DNA from: Streptomyces sp. NBC_00370
Lineage (GTDB): Bacteria; Actinomycetota; Actinomycetes; Streptomycetales; Streptomycetaceae
Direction of reading: 5' to 3'
DNA length: 64,000 nucleotides
Assembly: GCF_036084755.1 (NCBI RefSeq)
Contig: NZ_CP107968.1
Span: forward strand, 5,294,501 to 5,358,500
In this document: in pieces, positions 1 through 8,273 of the stretch
Layout: each line of letters starts with the position of its first letter
How positions within the stretch are numbered: position 1 is the first letter of the stretch
Made by a program: the position numbers and the translations under genes
The notes under the pieces: model-generated
Database searches by the model: none
What the model saw: the letters and a program-made list of their open reading frames with translations, nothing else
What the model was told of the DNA's origin: nothing

Positions 1-130
1 GTTGACCGCGGCTCACACCTGCCGGTCCGTCAAAGGCGACGGTCACAGTGGTGTCTCCGTACGCCACCCGAGGTTCCCCGCATGGCGGTGTCATCCGTAA
101 CCTGTCAACTCAAAGATCAGGGCGGGAGAC

Positions 131-1888
131 GTGGAACATTCACAGAGCACGGGTGCCGGTCTGCTGCTCGCCGGGCGCTACCGGCTCGGCGAGACCATCG
201 GCAGCGGCGGCATGGGCCGGGTGTGGCGTGCCCAGGACGAGCTTCTCCACCGGACCGTCGCCGTCAAGGAGTTGACCGCCGGGCTGTACGTCTCGGCGGA
301 CGACCGCGCCGTTCTGCACGAGCGGACGCAGAAGGAGGCGCGGGCCGCGGCCCGGATCAGCCACCCCGGCGTCGTCACCGTCCATGACGTCATCGAGTAC
401 GACGGCCGCCCCTGGATCGTCATGCAGTACGTGGACGGGCCCTCGCTCGCCGACGCCGCCCGCGAGTCCGGGCGCGACGGGGGCAGGATCGAGCCGCGCG
501 AGGCGGCCGGCATAGGCCTCCAGATACTGGGCGCGCTGCGTGCCGCGCACGCGGCCGGTGTGCTGCACCGCGACGTGAAGCCCGGCAATGTGCTGCTGGC
601 CCGCGACGGTCAGGTGCTGCTGACCGACTTCGGCATCGCCGCGATCGAGGGTGACTCGACGATCACCAGGACCGGTGAGATCGTCGGCTCCATCGACTAT
701 CTCGCCCCCGAGCGGGTCCGTGGCTCCGACCCGGGCCCCGCCTCCGACCTGTGGTCGCTCGGCGCGACGCTCTACACCGCCGTACAGGGCAAGTCGCCGT
801 TCCGCCGCAACTCGCCGCTCTCCACCATGCAGGCCGTCGTGACGGACGAGCCGCCCACCCCGGACCGGGCGGGACCGCTCACCCCGGTCATCGCCGCGCT
901 GCTCTGCAAGGACCCGGCGGCCAGACCGGACGTCGCCGAGACCGAGCGGATGCTGCGCGCCGTACTGGAGGGCCGGCCCACGGGGGCCGAGGCGTACGTA
1001 CCGACGCGGAACATGCCGCAGGACGGCGGCCCGACGGTCGCTTACCCGGCCGCCGCCGGTTACCCGCCGGGCTATCAAACGACGCCGGTGCCGGGCGCCG
1101 GGCAGACAGGACCGCAGCCGTCCGGACCGCACACCGCTCCCTCGGGCCCGTACCCGCCGCCCTCCCCGGCGTCGCGCGAGCGCAGCCGCAGACGCTGGCG
1201 TACGACCGTGACGGCCATCGCCGTGGCCGCCGTGCTCGGTGCCGGTATCGGGTTCGCCGCCATGCACTTTCCGGGCGACGGCAACGACCCGGGCCCTGGA
1301 CCGACCGCTTCCGGGCCGACGGCCGACGACACCGCGGGGGACGACACCGCAGGGGACGACACCGCGGGGGACGACACGACGACGCCGAGCCCGACCGGGG
1401 ATCCCTCGGACGGCGGGGCCGTCCCCGACGGCTACCAGGAGGTCAACGCCGACGAGGGGTTCGGCCTCTGGGTGCCGGACGGCTGGACCCGGCAGACGGA
1501 CGTCAACACCATCGACTACAGCCCCGACGGCGGCAACCACGTGCTGCGGGTGAGCATCGACCCCGAACCCGACTTCGCGACCCCCGAGGCGCACATGCGC
1601 GACCTGGAGAAGGGGCTCGCCGTCCTGCCCGACTACCAGCAGCTCCAGCTCGGCCCCGTCGACTACCGGGACCAGAAGCAGGTGGCGCGCTGGGAGTTCA
1701 GCTGGACCCAGTCGGCGAAGAACGGCGTGCCGGGCCCCCGGCACGCCGTCGACCAGATGTACTTCGACGACGAGACCGGCGCCGAGTACGCCATCTTCAT
1801 GTCGGGCCCCGCGGACGACTGGGACGCCACCCAGAAGCAGTTCGCGACCGCGCTGCGCGGCTGGCAGCCGCCGGGCTCCACCGGCTGA
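131..1888 (+). CDS. Membrane Ser/Thr protein kinase (PknB-type)
   Basis: This 585-residue protein is a eukaryotic-type Ser/Thr kinase anchored in the membrane. The kinase domain spans about residues 17-280, with glycine loop GSGGMG (24-29), ATP-binding lysine K46 in VAVKE, catalytic HRDVKPGN (147-154, D148) and DFG (166-168). A Pro/Gly-rich linker leads to one membrane segment near residues 360-378. An Asp-Asp-Thr-Ala-Gly repeat follows, then a C-terminal domain of about 150 residues predicted outside the cell. That domain has no PASTA signature, so the ligand cannot be named. Start is GTG at 131. The next gene encodes a second kinase of the same layout 102 bp downstream, so co-transcription is possible. 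The kinase family is certain; substrates and signal are unknown. Confidence 0.93.
   Translation: MEHSQSTGAGLLLAGRYRLGETIGSGGMGRVWRAQDELLHRTVAVKELTAGLYVSADDRAVLHERTQKEARAAARISHPGVVTVHDVIEYDGRPWIVMQYVDGPSLADAARESGRDGGRIEPREAAGIGLQILGALRAAHAAGVLHRDVKPGNVLLARDGQVLLTDFGIAAIEGDSTITRTGEIVGSIDYLAPERVRGSDPGPASDLWSLGATLYTAVQGKSPFRRNSPLSTMQAVVTDEPPTPDRAGPLTPVIAALLCKDPAARPDVAETERMLRAVLEGRPTGAEAYVPTRNMPQDGGPTVAYPAAAGYPPGYQTTPVPGAGQTGPQPSGPHTAPSGPYPPPSPASRERSRRRWRTTVTAIAVAAVLGAGIGFAAMHFPGDGNDPGPGPTASGPTADDTAGDDTAGDDTAGDDTTTPSPTGDPSDGGAVPDGYQEVNADEGFGLWVPDGWTRQTDVNTIDYSPDGGNHVLRVSIDPEPDFATPEAHMRDLEKGLAVLPDYQQLQLGPVDYRDQKQVARWEFSWTQSAKNGVPGPRHAVDQMYFDDETGAEYAIFMSGPADDWDATQKQFATALRGWQPPGSTG
1325..1380 (+). 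repeat. 15-bp tandem repeat in kinase linker
   Basis: Three and a half head-to-tail copies of GACGACACCGCGGGG encode the repeated Asp-Asp-Thr-Ala-Gly stretch just outside the membrane segment of the first kinase. The 15-bp unit keeps the frame, so copy number can vary without breaking the protein. Confidence 0.85.
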
Positions 1889-1990
1889 GCCGCCGGCCGG
1901 CCCCGCACCGGGCCTTCGGCTCTGTCACGGCTGTGCATCCGCTCGGCCTTCGCGGTGGTCACGGCAGGGACAGTTGGTAAAGATATCCCC

Positions 1991-3613
1991 ATGACCAACG
2001 ACGGGGGACGGGCGAACGAGCCCACCAGCTACGGACTTCAGCCGCCTATCGCGCCAACTGTGCCACCGCAGAGCCTGACCCAGGCCGTGACACCGGCCGC
2101 CGACCCCGCCGTCGGGCGGGTGCTCGGCGGCCGGTACCGGCTCGTCTCGCGGCTCGGGCACGGCGGGATGGGGACGGTCTGGCTCGCGCACGACGAGGTC
2201 GTCGACCGCGATGTGGCGATCAAGGAGCCACGCGTTCCTGACCACGTGGGCGAGCGCGAGCGCGGCCATGTCTATCTGCGGATGCAGCGCGAGGCGCGGG
2301 CCGCCGCCAGGATCGACCATCCCTCCGTCGTCACCATGCACGACGTGGTGGTCGAGGACGCCAAGCCGTGGATCGTCATGGAGCTGGTGCGCGGCCAGTC
2401 GCTGGGCGACCGGCTCCAGGAGGGCACGCTCGACCCCCGCGAGGCGGCCAGGATCGGGCTCGCCGTGCTGGGCGCGCTCGCCGCCGCCCATGCCGTCGGC
2501 GTACTGCACCGCGACGTGAAGCCCGACAACGTCCTGCTCGGGCGGGACGACCGGGTGGTCCTCAGCGACTTCGGGATCGCGCAGGTCGAGGGCGAGCAGG
2601 GGCTCACCGAGACCGGCTCCTTCGTCGGTTCGCCCGAGTTCATCGCGCCCGAGCGGGTGCTGGGGCAGCGGCCGGGGCCCGAGTCGGACCTCTGGTCGCT
2701 GGGTGTCGTGCTGTACGCGGCGGTCGAGGGGATGTCCCCGTACCGCCGCTCCAACGCGCCCGCGACGCTCCAGGCCGTGCTGTCCGCCGAACCGCAGATG
2801 CCCGCGCGGGGCTCCGGCGCCTTCGGCACGCTGGTCATGCGACTGCTGCGCAAGGACCCGGCGGCCCGGCCGGACGTCACGGAGATCCGGCAGACGCTGG
2901 AGTCGGTGGCGCGGCCCCCGCAGGGCGGCCCCGGCGAGACGCGCGTGGTCACCGCGGGCGCCCAGGCCCCGGTGCCCGTCACGGGCGCCGCCGGCTGGGT
3001 GCCGCCGGTGCTGGCCCGCAGCCGCCCGGCCCGCTACGGACTCGGCGGCGCTCTGCTGGCCCTCGCGGTCGTCATCGCGCTGATCGTCGCCAACCCGTTC
3101 GCGAGCGGCGGTGGGCTGCCGTCCGGCTGGGGCGTACGGACGGAGAACGAGATCCTGCACGCCAAGATCGCCGTCCCCGACGAGTACCTGCGCGTCGAGG
3201 ACGCCGACGACGGCAACGTGACCTACTACGACCCGAGCAATGTCTTCCGCGTCTACGCGGAGCGGGTACGGCCCGACGCGGAGGCGGAGATCCTCGCGCC
3301 GACGCCCGCCGCCTGGAAGACCTTCTACCGGAAGGGCGGTGACAACGGCACCGAGATCAAGGACGCCGCCGTCACCACCAAGGACACCGTCGTCCAGGGC
3401 AGGAAGGGGTTCGAGACGGTCGTCGACTACACCGACTACAGCGCGTCGGACGACGACGCCTTCCGCTACCGCTGGCACGAGCTCGTCATCCCCGATTCGG
3501 GTGGTTTCTATCTGCGGCTGCGGGTGTCGATGCCCGCGAAGGGATGGGCGGCGAAGCCGGGCGAGGAGTTCTACGGCACCGTCGTGGACCAGCTCGTCCT
3601 GGAGAAGTCCTGA
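1991..3613 (+). CDS. Membrane Ser/Thr protein kinase (PknB-type)
   Basis: A second membrane Ser/Thr kinase of 540 residues. It has a proline-rich N-terminus of about 45 residues, glycine loop GHGGMG, lysine in VAIKE, HRDVKPDN and SDFGIA. One membrane segment (near residue 345, LLALAVVIALIVA) separates the kinase from an external domain of about 170 residues. That domain resembles the one in the upstream kinase in layout (a Trp-rich beta region ending in a conserved FYGTVVDQL-like tail) but not closely in sequence. ATG 1991 is preferred over an in-frame GTG at 1955, which would add twelve residues unlike a kinase N-terminus. A strong terminator follows at 3639. No regulator or substrate gene is adjacent. 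Confidence 0.92.
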   Translation: MTNDGGRANEPTSYGLQPPIAPTVPPQSLTQAVTPAADPAVGRVLGGRYRLVSRLGHGGMGTVWLAHDEVVDRDVAIKEPRVPDHVGERERGHVYLRMQREARAAARIDHPSVVTMHDVVVEDAKPWIVMELVRGQSLGDRLQEGTLDPREAARIGLAVLGALAAAHAVGVLHRDVKPDNVLLGRDDRVVLSDFGIAQVEGEQGLTETGSFVGSPEFIAPERVLGQRPGPESDLWSLGVVLYAAVEGMSPYRRSNAPATLQAVLSAEPQMPARGSGAFGTLVMRLLRKDPAARPDVTEIRQTLESVARPPQGGPGETRVVTAGAQAPVPVTGAAGWVPPVLARSRPARYGLGGALLALAVVIALIVANPFASGGGLPSGWGVRTENEILHAKIAVPDEYLRVEDADDGNVTYYDPSNVFRVYAERVRPDAEAEILAPTPAAWKTFYRKGGDNGTEIKDAAVTTKDTVVQGRKGFETVVDYTDYSASDDDAFRYRWHELVIPDSGGFYLRLRVSMPAKGWAAKPGEEFYGTVVDQLVLEKS

Positions 3614-3638
3614 GGTCGGGCGCGGGGGAGCGGGCAAG

Positions 3639-3662
3639 GCGCCAGTGATCACTGGCGCTTTT
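3639..3662 (+). terminator. Rho-independent terminator
   Basis: A perfect 20-bp palindrome (GCGCCAGTGATCACTGGCGC) is followed by TTTT, 25 bp after the stop codon of the second kinase. It has the classic intrinsic terminator form and separates the kinase pair from the dehydrogenase. Confidence 0.85.
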
Positions 3663-3731
3663 GTGAGCGGCCGGTGAAAGGTGTTACCGCCGGGTACCCA
3701 AAGCTGTGACAGGCGGCATACGCTCTGCGCC

Positions 3732-5342
3732 ATGACGGACTCGCAGGCACCCGCCCCCGGCACCAACCCCGTGGCCGCAGCCCCGGCCGGCGCGCGCACG
3801 GCGGCCGACGTGGTCACCCCCGAGGTGGTCGCCCGGCTCACCCGCGACATCGTCGGCTCGGGCCGTACGGTCAGCCACACCCCGTACACCGGGGAGAAGC
3901 TGGCCGACCTGCCCGAGTCGACGCCCGACGACGTCGCGACCGCCTTCGACCGGGCCAGGGCCGCCCAGCCCGGCTGGGCGGCGACGCCGGTACGGCAGCG
4001 GGCGGCGGTGCTGCTGCGCTTCCACGACCTGCTGCTCTCCCGGCAGGGCGAGGTGCTCGACCTGATCCAGCTGGAGACCGGCAAGGCCAGGCAGCATGCC
4101 CATGAAGAGGTCCAGAGCGTGGCCGTGGAGGCGCGGCATTACGGGCGCGCCGCCGTCTCGTACCTGAAGCCCAAGCGCCATCTGGGCGTCGTACCGACGC
4201 TGACCAAGGTCACCGAGCTGCGCCAGCCGCGCGGGGTCGTCGGCCAGATCGTGCCCTGGAACTATCCGCTGGAGCTGTCGGCGGGCGACGCGCTGCCCGC
4301 CTTCGTCGCGGGCAACGCCGTCGTGATGAAGCCGGACACGGAGACGGCGCTCACCGCCCTGTGGACGCGTGATCTGCTGATCGAGGCGGGACTGCCCGCC
4401 GAGGTCTTCCAGGTCGTCATCGGCGAAGGCCCGGTGGTCGGCCCCGAGTTGGTCAAGCACGCCGACTACGTCTCGTTCACCGGCTCCACCCCGACCGGAC
4501 GCGAGGTCGCGCGCGGCGCAGCCGACCGGCTGATCGGGGTGTCGCTCGAACTGGGCGGCAAGAACGCGATGCTGGTCCTGGACGACGCCGATGTCGAGAA
4601 GGCGGCCGAGGGCGCGGTGCGCGCCTGCTTCTCCTCCGCAGGCCAACTGTGCATCTCCATCGAGCGGTTGTACGTGCACGAGGCGGTCGCCGACACGTTC
4701 GTCCAGCGCTTCGTGGCGCGGACGAAAGCCATGCGGCTCGGCAACTCCCTCTCGTACGGGGCCGACATGGGCTCCCTCGTCGGCGAACGCCAGCTGAAGG
4801 CCGTCACCAGCCATGTCGAGGAGGCCGTCGCCAAGGGCGCCACGGTCGTCGCGGGCGGTGTGGCACGTCCGGACATCGGCCCGTACTTCTACGAGCCCAC
4901 CGTCCTCGAAGGCGTCGAGGAGCCGATGGCCGTGTGCGCGCAGGAGACGTTCGGCCCGGTCGTCTCGCTCTACCGCTTCAGCGACGAGGACGAGGCGGTC
5001 CGGCTGGCCAACTCCACGGCGTACGGCCTCAACGCGAGCGTCTGGAGCAGGAGCGGCCGGCACGCCCACGCGGTCGCGACCCGGCTGCGCACCGGCACCG
5101 TCAACATCAACGAGGGCTACGCGGCGGCGTACGGCAGCGTCGGGTCGCCGATGGGCGGCATGAAGGACTCCGGGCTCGGCAGGCGGCACGGCTCCGAGGG
5201 CATTCTCAAGTACACCGAGGCCCAGACGGTCGCCCACCAGCGACTGCTGCCGCTGTCCCCTTCGTTCGGGATGGACGACGAGAAGTACGCCGCGCTGATG
5301 AGCCGCGGCCTGCGGGCGATGAAGGCGTTCCGGCTGCGCTGA
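3732..5342 (+). CDS. gabD2: Succinate-semialdehyde dehydrogenase (NADP+)
   Basis: An aldehyde dehydrogenase superfamily enzyme of 536 residues, closest in pattern to the GabD2-type succinate-semialdehyde dehydrogenases of actinomycetes. These oxidise succinic semialdehyde to succinate, feeding GABA or 2-oxoglutarate-derived carbon into the TCA cycle in the cytoplasm. Visible motifs are PWNYPLE, the nucleotide-binding FTGSTPTGREV, the general-base glutamate in ELGGKN and the catalytic cysteine in AGQLC. ATG 3732 is chosen: a TACGCT -10-like hexamer ends 7 nt before it and there is no clear ribosome-binding site, so the message may be leaderless. The next gene starts 30 bp downstream and may be co-transcribed. 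Substrate assignment is by family; related aldehydes are possible. Confidence 0.88.
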   Translation: MTDSQAPAPGTNPVAAAPAGARTAADVVTPEVVARLTRDIVGSGRTVSHTPYTGEKLADLPESTPDDVATAFDRARAAQPGWAATPVRQRAAVLLRFHDLLLSRQGEVLDLIQLETGKARQHAHEEVQSVAVEARHYGRAAVSYLKPKRHLGVVPTLTKVTELRQPRGVVGQIVPWNYPLELSAGDALPAFVAGNAVVMKPDTETALTALWTRDLLIEAGLPAEVFQVVIGEGPVVGPELVKHADYVSFTGSTPTGREVARGAADRLIGVSLELGGKNAMLVLDDADVEKAAEGAVRACFSSAGQLCISIERLYVHEAVADTFVQRFVARTKAMRLGNSLSYGADMGSLVGERQLKAVTSHVEEAVAKGATVVAGGVARPDIGPYFYEPTVLEGVEEPMAVCAQETFGPVVSLYRFSDEDEAVRLANSTAYGLNASVWSRSGRHAHAVATRLRTGTVNINEGYAAAYGSVGSPMGGMKDSGLGRRHGSEGILKYTEAQTVAHQRLLPLSPSFGMDDEKYAALMSRGLRAMKAFRLR

Positions 5343-5372
5343 GCCGGCTCTCCACGACAGCGAGGAGGACGA

Positions 5373-7223
5373 GTGTCGGACGACCGCAAGACGTACGGCG
5401 CCTCGGACGAGCGCCAGGGCAAGGGCAAGGACGAGGGCAAGGACGAGGACGACGAGACGTACGACTACGACGTGATCGTGGTCGGCTCGGGGTTCGGGGG
5501 TTCGGTCGCCGCCCTGCGGCTGACCGAGAAGGGGTACCGCGTCGGGGTGCTGGAGGCGGGCCGCCGCTTCACCCGCGAGACCCTCCCCAAGAACTCCTGG
5601 GACGTCAAGAATTACCTCTGGGCCCCGGCCCTCGGGCTCTACGGCATCCAGCGCGTCCATCTGCTCGGCAACGTGATGGTGCTGGCGGGCGCGGGGGTGG
5701 GCGGCGGCTCCCTCAACTACGCGAACACCCTGTACGTACCGCCCGCCGCGTTCTTCGAGGACCCGCAGTGGGCCTCGATCACCGACTGGCAGGGGGAGTT
5801 GGCGCCCTACTACGACCAGGCGAAGCGGATGCTCGGCGTACGGCTCAACCCGACCATGACCCCCTCCGACGTCCATCTGAAGGCGGCGGCCGAGGCGATG
5901 GGCGTGGGCGAGAGCTTCCATCTCGCCCCGGTCGGCGTCTTCTTCGGCGACGGTGACGACGCGGAGGGCGCGGCGCGCGGCCGGCCGGGCGAGAGCGTCG
6001 CCGACCCGTACTTCGGCGGCGCGGGCCCCGCGCGCAACGCCTGCACCGAGTGCGGCGAGTGCATGACCGCCTGCCGGCACGGCGCGAAGAACACCCTCAC
6101 CGAGAACTATCTCCATCTCGCCGAGCGGGCGGGGGCCGTGATCCACCCCATGACCTCGGTCGTCGCGGTGACCGAGGACAAGGCGGGCGGCCATCGCGTC
6201 ACGACCGTGCCGACCGACGCCCGCAAGAGCCGCAAGAAGGGCACGTACCGCACGCTGCGCGCCCGTCAGGTGGTGATCGCCGCCGGCACGTACGGCACGC
6301 AGACCCTGCTGCACACGATGAAGGACAAGGGGCTGCTGCCCCGGCTCTCGGCGCGGCTCGGCGAGCTGACCCGTACCAACTCCGAGGCGCTGGTGGGCGC
6401 GCAGACCGACGACCGGCGCTACCGGGCGCGCCACGGCGCGGCGAAGGCGGACTTCACCAAGGGCGTCGCCATCACGTCCTCGATGCACCCGGACGCCAAC
6501 ACCCATGTGGAGCCGGTGCGTTACGGCAAGGGCTCGAACGCGATGGGCGCGCTGTCCATCCTCCAGGTGCCGCACAGCGACCGGCGGGTCAGCGGCTGGC
6601 TCGCCAACGCGGCCAGGCATCCGCTGCTGCTGGCGCGTTCGCTCTCCAACCACCACTGGTCGGAGCGGACCATCATCGGTCTGGTCATGCAGTCGCTGGA
6701 CAACTCCCTGACCACGTACCGCAAGCCGGGCGGTGTCGGCAAAGGGCTGCTCACGGCGCGACAGGGCCACGGCGCGCCCAACCCGAAGCAGATACCGGAG
6801 GCGACCCGGGCGGCGACGCTGATCGCCGAGGAGATCAACGGCTTCGCCGGCAGCAACGTCGGTGAGCTGATGGGCACCCCGCTGACGGCGCACTTCCTGG
6901 GCGGCTGTCCCATCGGTGCCTCGGCCGACGAGGGCGTCATCGACCCGTACCACCGGGTGTACGGACACCCGGGCATCTCGGTGGTGGACGGTTCGGCGGT
7001 CTCGGCGAACCTCGGCGTCAATCCGTCGCTGACGATCACGGCGCAGGCGGAGCGCGCGATGGCGCTCTGGCCCAACAAGGGTGAAGCGGACGGGCGTCCG
7101 GAGCAGGGCGCCGCGTATGTCCGTACGGCCGCTGTCGAGCCGGTGGCGCCCGCTGTCCCCGAGGGGGCGTTCGGCGCGCTGCGGCTGCCGTTCCTCGGGA
7201 TGCCGAAGGTCCCGCCGCGCTGA
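5373..7223 (+). CDS. GMC-family FAD oxidoreductase (cholesterol-oxidase-like)
   Basis: A 616-residue flavoprotein of the glucose-methanol-choline oxidoreductase family. A charged Lys/Glu/Asp leader of about 27 residues precedes the FAD-binding Rossmann motif VVGSGFGG and an acidic residue in LEAGRR. Around residue 222 lies CTECGECMTACRHGAKNT, a CxxCxxCxxxC array. This array also occurs in the ChoD-like branch of the family and looks able to bind an iron-sulphur cluster. The C-terminal GMC part holds LGGCPIG and the conserved region near SANLGVNPSLTI. GTG 5373 follows a CGAGGAGG ribosome-binding site. The gene follows gabD2 by 30 bp. Its substrate, a sterol or another alcohol, cannot be read from sequence. 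The stop codon lies in a tandem repeat. Confidence 0.86.
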   Translation: MSDDRKTYGASDERQGKGKDEGKDEDDETYDYDVIVVGSGFGGSVAALRLTEKGYRVGVLEAGRRFTRETLPKNSWDVKNYLWAPALGLYGIQRVHLLGNVMVLAGAGVGGGSLNYANTLYVPPAAFFEDPQWASITDWQGELAPYYDQAKRMLGVRLNPTMTPSDVHLKAAAEAMGVGESFHLAPVGVFFGDGDDAEGAARGRPGESVADPYFGGAGPARNACTECGECMTACRHGAKNTLTENYLHLAERAGAVIHPMTSVVAVTEDKAGGHRVTTVPTDARKSRKKGTYRTLRARQVVIAAGTYGTQTLLHTMKDKGLLPRLSARLGELTRTNSEALVGAQTDDRRYRARHGAAKADFTKGVAITSSMHPDANTHVEPVRYGKGSNAMGALSILQVPHSDRRVSGWLANAARHPLLLARSLSNHHWSERTIIGLVMQSLDNSLTTYRKPGGVGKGLLTARQGHGAPNPKQIPEATRAATLIAEEINGFAGSNVGELMGTPLTAHFLGGCPIGASADEGVIDPYHRVYGHPGISVVDGSAVSANLGVNPSLTITAQAERAMALWPNKGEADGRPEQGAAYVRTAAVEPVAPAVPEGAFGALRLPFLGMPKVPPR

Positions 7224-7270
7224 TCCGCGCTGATCCGCGCTGATCCGCGCCGATCCGTGTCGATGAACGA
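7221..7270 (+). repeat. 10-bp tandem repeat across the GMC stop codon
   Basis: Three perfect copies of TGATCCGCGC (7221-7250) plus two decaying copies start exactly at the TGA stop. Because the unit is 10 bp, the repeated TGAs fall in all three reading frames. Confidence 0.9.
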
Positions 7271-7272
7271 AA

Positions 7273-7306
7273 GAGGCGCTGCACCCCCCTCCGAGTGCAG
7301 CGTCTC
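7273..7306 (+). terminator. Terminator after the GMC oxidoreductase gene
   Basis: An inverted repeat with arms around GCGCTGCAC and GTGCAGCGT (one G-T pair) and a short C-rich loop lies about 50 bp after the GMC stop codon. It has no T-tract, which is usual for high-GC actinomycetes. Confidence 0.65.
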
Positions 7307-7670
7307 CCGCGTTGGTCTCAACGCATAGAAGACCGGTGACCCGCGTAGATGGTTGCTGCCGAGATCGTGTTCTTCTTGAGTGATCTGCGTCACATCGTTG
7401 AACCGGCATGGCCGGACCGGCATCGTCGGACGGACGTGGAAACGGCCGGCCCCGGGCGTCCCCGGAGCCGGCCGTCCCTGGGTGACCGGGCTGCTGTCCC
7501 CTGCCGTCCGGTCACGGGGCGCCGGGGCGAGGTCCCACGGCGTACCTTCCGGTGCGCCACACGCCCCAACGGACGAACGGTCCAACGACGGCCTTCGGGA
7601 CCCGGTCACGCGCCGTACGGGTGAGAGCGGTGCTCGAACGCAGGTACGGGAAACGTGGCGGCGCGACGGG
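7307..7670. other. Intergenic region without a recognised gene
   Basis: No credible coding sequence was found here. There are two inverted repeats. One at 7443-7474 has GGCCGGC-type arms and one mismatch, and could terminate transcription from either side. The other, at 7482-7515, has perfect 8-bp arms GTGACCGG and CCGGTCAC separated by 18 bp. The open frames here lack codon bias and family resemblance. Confidence 0.5.
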
Positions 7671-7949
7671 TCAGAGCCGGCCCCTGGACAGCTCCAGCAG
7701 CGTCATCGCGAGCGCGGTGCCGGGCTTGCCCAGCTCCGCCCGGTAGTGGCCGAGGATCTCGTTCTCCCGGGAGAGGCTGACCCGCCGGCCACCGGCCGAG
7801 ATCCGGGCCTGCTGGACGACGGCGGACACCGCGGTCCGTTCCCGCACGAGGGCGATGATCTGTTCGTCGAGTGCGTCGATGCGCACGCGCGCGTCGGCGA
7901 TGAGGGCGTCCGCGGTGTCCGTGGTGCCCGTCGTGTCCATGGCGGTCAT
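7671..7949 (-). CDS. aroQ: Chorismate mutase, AroQ type
   Basis: A 92-residue monofunctional chorismate mutase that converts chorismate to prephenate, the branch point to phenylalanine and tyrosine. It has the all-helical AroQ pattern: an R-x-x-I-D-x-L-D-x-x-I-I-x-L-V-x-E-R first helix, then conserved residues near SLSRENEIL. The length fits a stand-alone AroQ subunit. ATG 7949 follows AAGGAG with 7-nt spacing. The 5' region carries a small Phe/Tyr leader ORF and a strong hairpin, so expression is probably controlled by attenuation. It converges with nothing nearby and is divergent from guaA. Confidence 0.88.
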   Translation of the reverse strand: MTAMDTTGTTDTADALIADARVRIDALDEQIIALVRERTAVSAVVQQARISAGGRRVSLSRENEILGHYRAELGKPGTALAMTLLELSRGRL

Positions 7950-8005
7950 GGGGTGCTCCTTGTCGGGAGGGATCGCTCCCCGGACCGTGCCGGGCCCCGA
8001 ACGCG

Positions 8006-8042
8006 ACAGGCGCCCCGGGCCTTGCCGGCCCGGGGCGCCTGT
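8006..8042 (-). terminator. Attenuator hairpin upstream of aroQ
   Basis: A perfect 16-bp stem (arms read ACAGGCGCCCCGGGCC and its complement) with a 5-nt loop sits between the leader ORF stop and the aroQ ribosome-binding site, 18 nt after the leader stop codon. It is far stronger than a chance hairpin and is placed like the terminator of an amino-acid biosynthetic attenuator. It lacks a U-tract, as many Streptomyces terminators do. Confidence 0.7.
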
Positions 8043-8060
8043 CGGAAGTCGCTTGTCAGC

Positions 8061-8132
8061 TCAAGCAGCACGACCATGGCAGCCGGACGGGCCGGTGCCA
8101 TAGGTAAAGACGTACGTGAGGTGCTTGCGCAT
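8061..8132 (-). CDS. Putative Phe/Tyr-rich leader peptide of aroQ
   Basis: A 23-codon ORF read from ATG 8132 to TGA. Residues 6-11 are Thr-Tyr-Val-Phe-Thr-Tyr, and the Phe codon TTT and one Tyr codon TAT are rare in Streptomyces. It is followed after 18 nt by a perfect hairpin and then by chorismate mutase, whose pathway makes Phe and Tyr. The logic is that of ribosome-mediated attenuation: stalling at scarce Phe/Tyr-tRNA would change folding of the downstream hairpin. No ribosome-binding site precedes the ATG. A CATACT hexamer ends 6 nt before it, so the transcript is probably leaderless. Function is inferred. Confidence 0.6.
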   Translation of the reverse strand: MRKHLTYVFTYGTGPSGCHGRAA

Positions 8133-8138
8133 GCCGGA

Positions 8139-8170
8139 AGTATGGACCACGGATCCGGAACCGGACCAAC
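8139..8170 (-). promoter_or_regulatory. Probable promoter of the aroQ leader (leaderless)
   Basis: On the minus strand TTGGTCC lies about 18-20 nt upstream of CATACT, which ends 6 nt before the leader ATG at 8132. A start about 7 nt after the -10 would fall on that ATG. Confidence 0.4.
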
Positions 8171-8273
8171 CCGGTTTCGGATGGTGAGACGGACGAGACG
8201 AAAAGTGGTCCTCCGGCCGCCGTTAGAATCGTAGGACCAGACCTCCTTTTTGTTCCCGCCGGAAGGCCGCCCC

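Noticed and set aside
1925..4084. 719-residue minus-strand open frame opposite the second kinase
   Set aside because: The kinase on the plus strand has full catalytic motifs; the antisense frame shows only Arg/Pro-rich shadow composition.
3684..7409. 1241-residue open frame on the minus strand opposite gabD2 and the GMC gene
   Set aside because: It runs antisense to two well-supported genes, has no family motif, and is a by-product of high G/C third positions.
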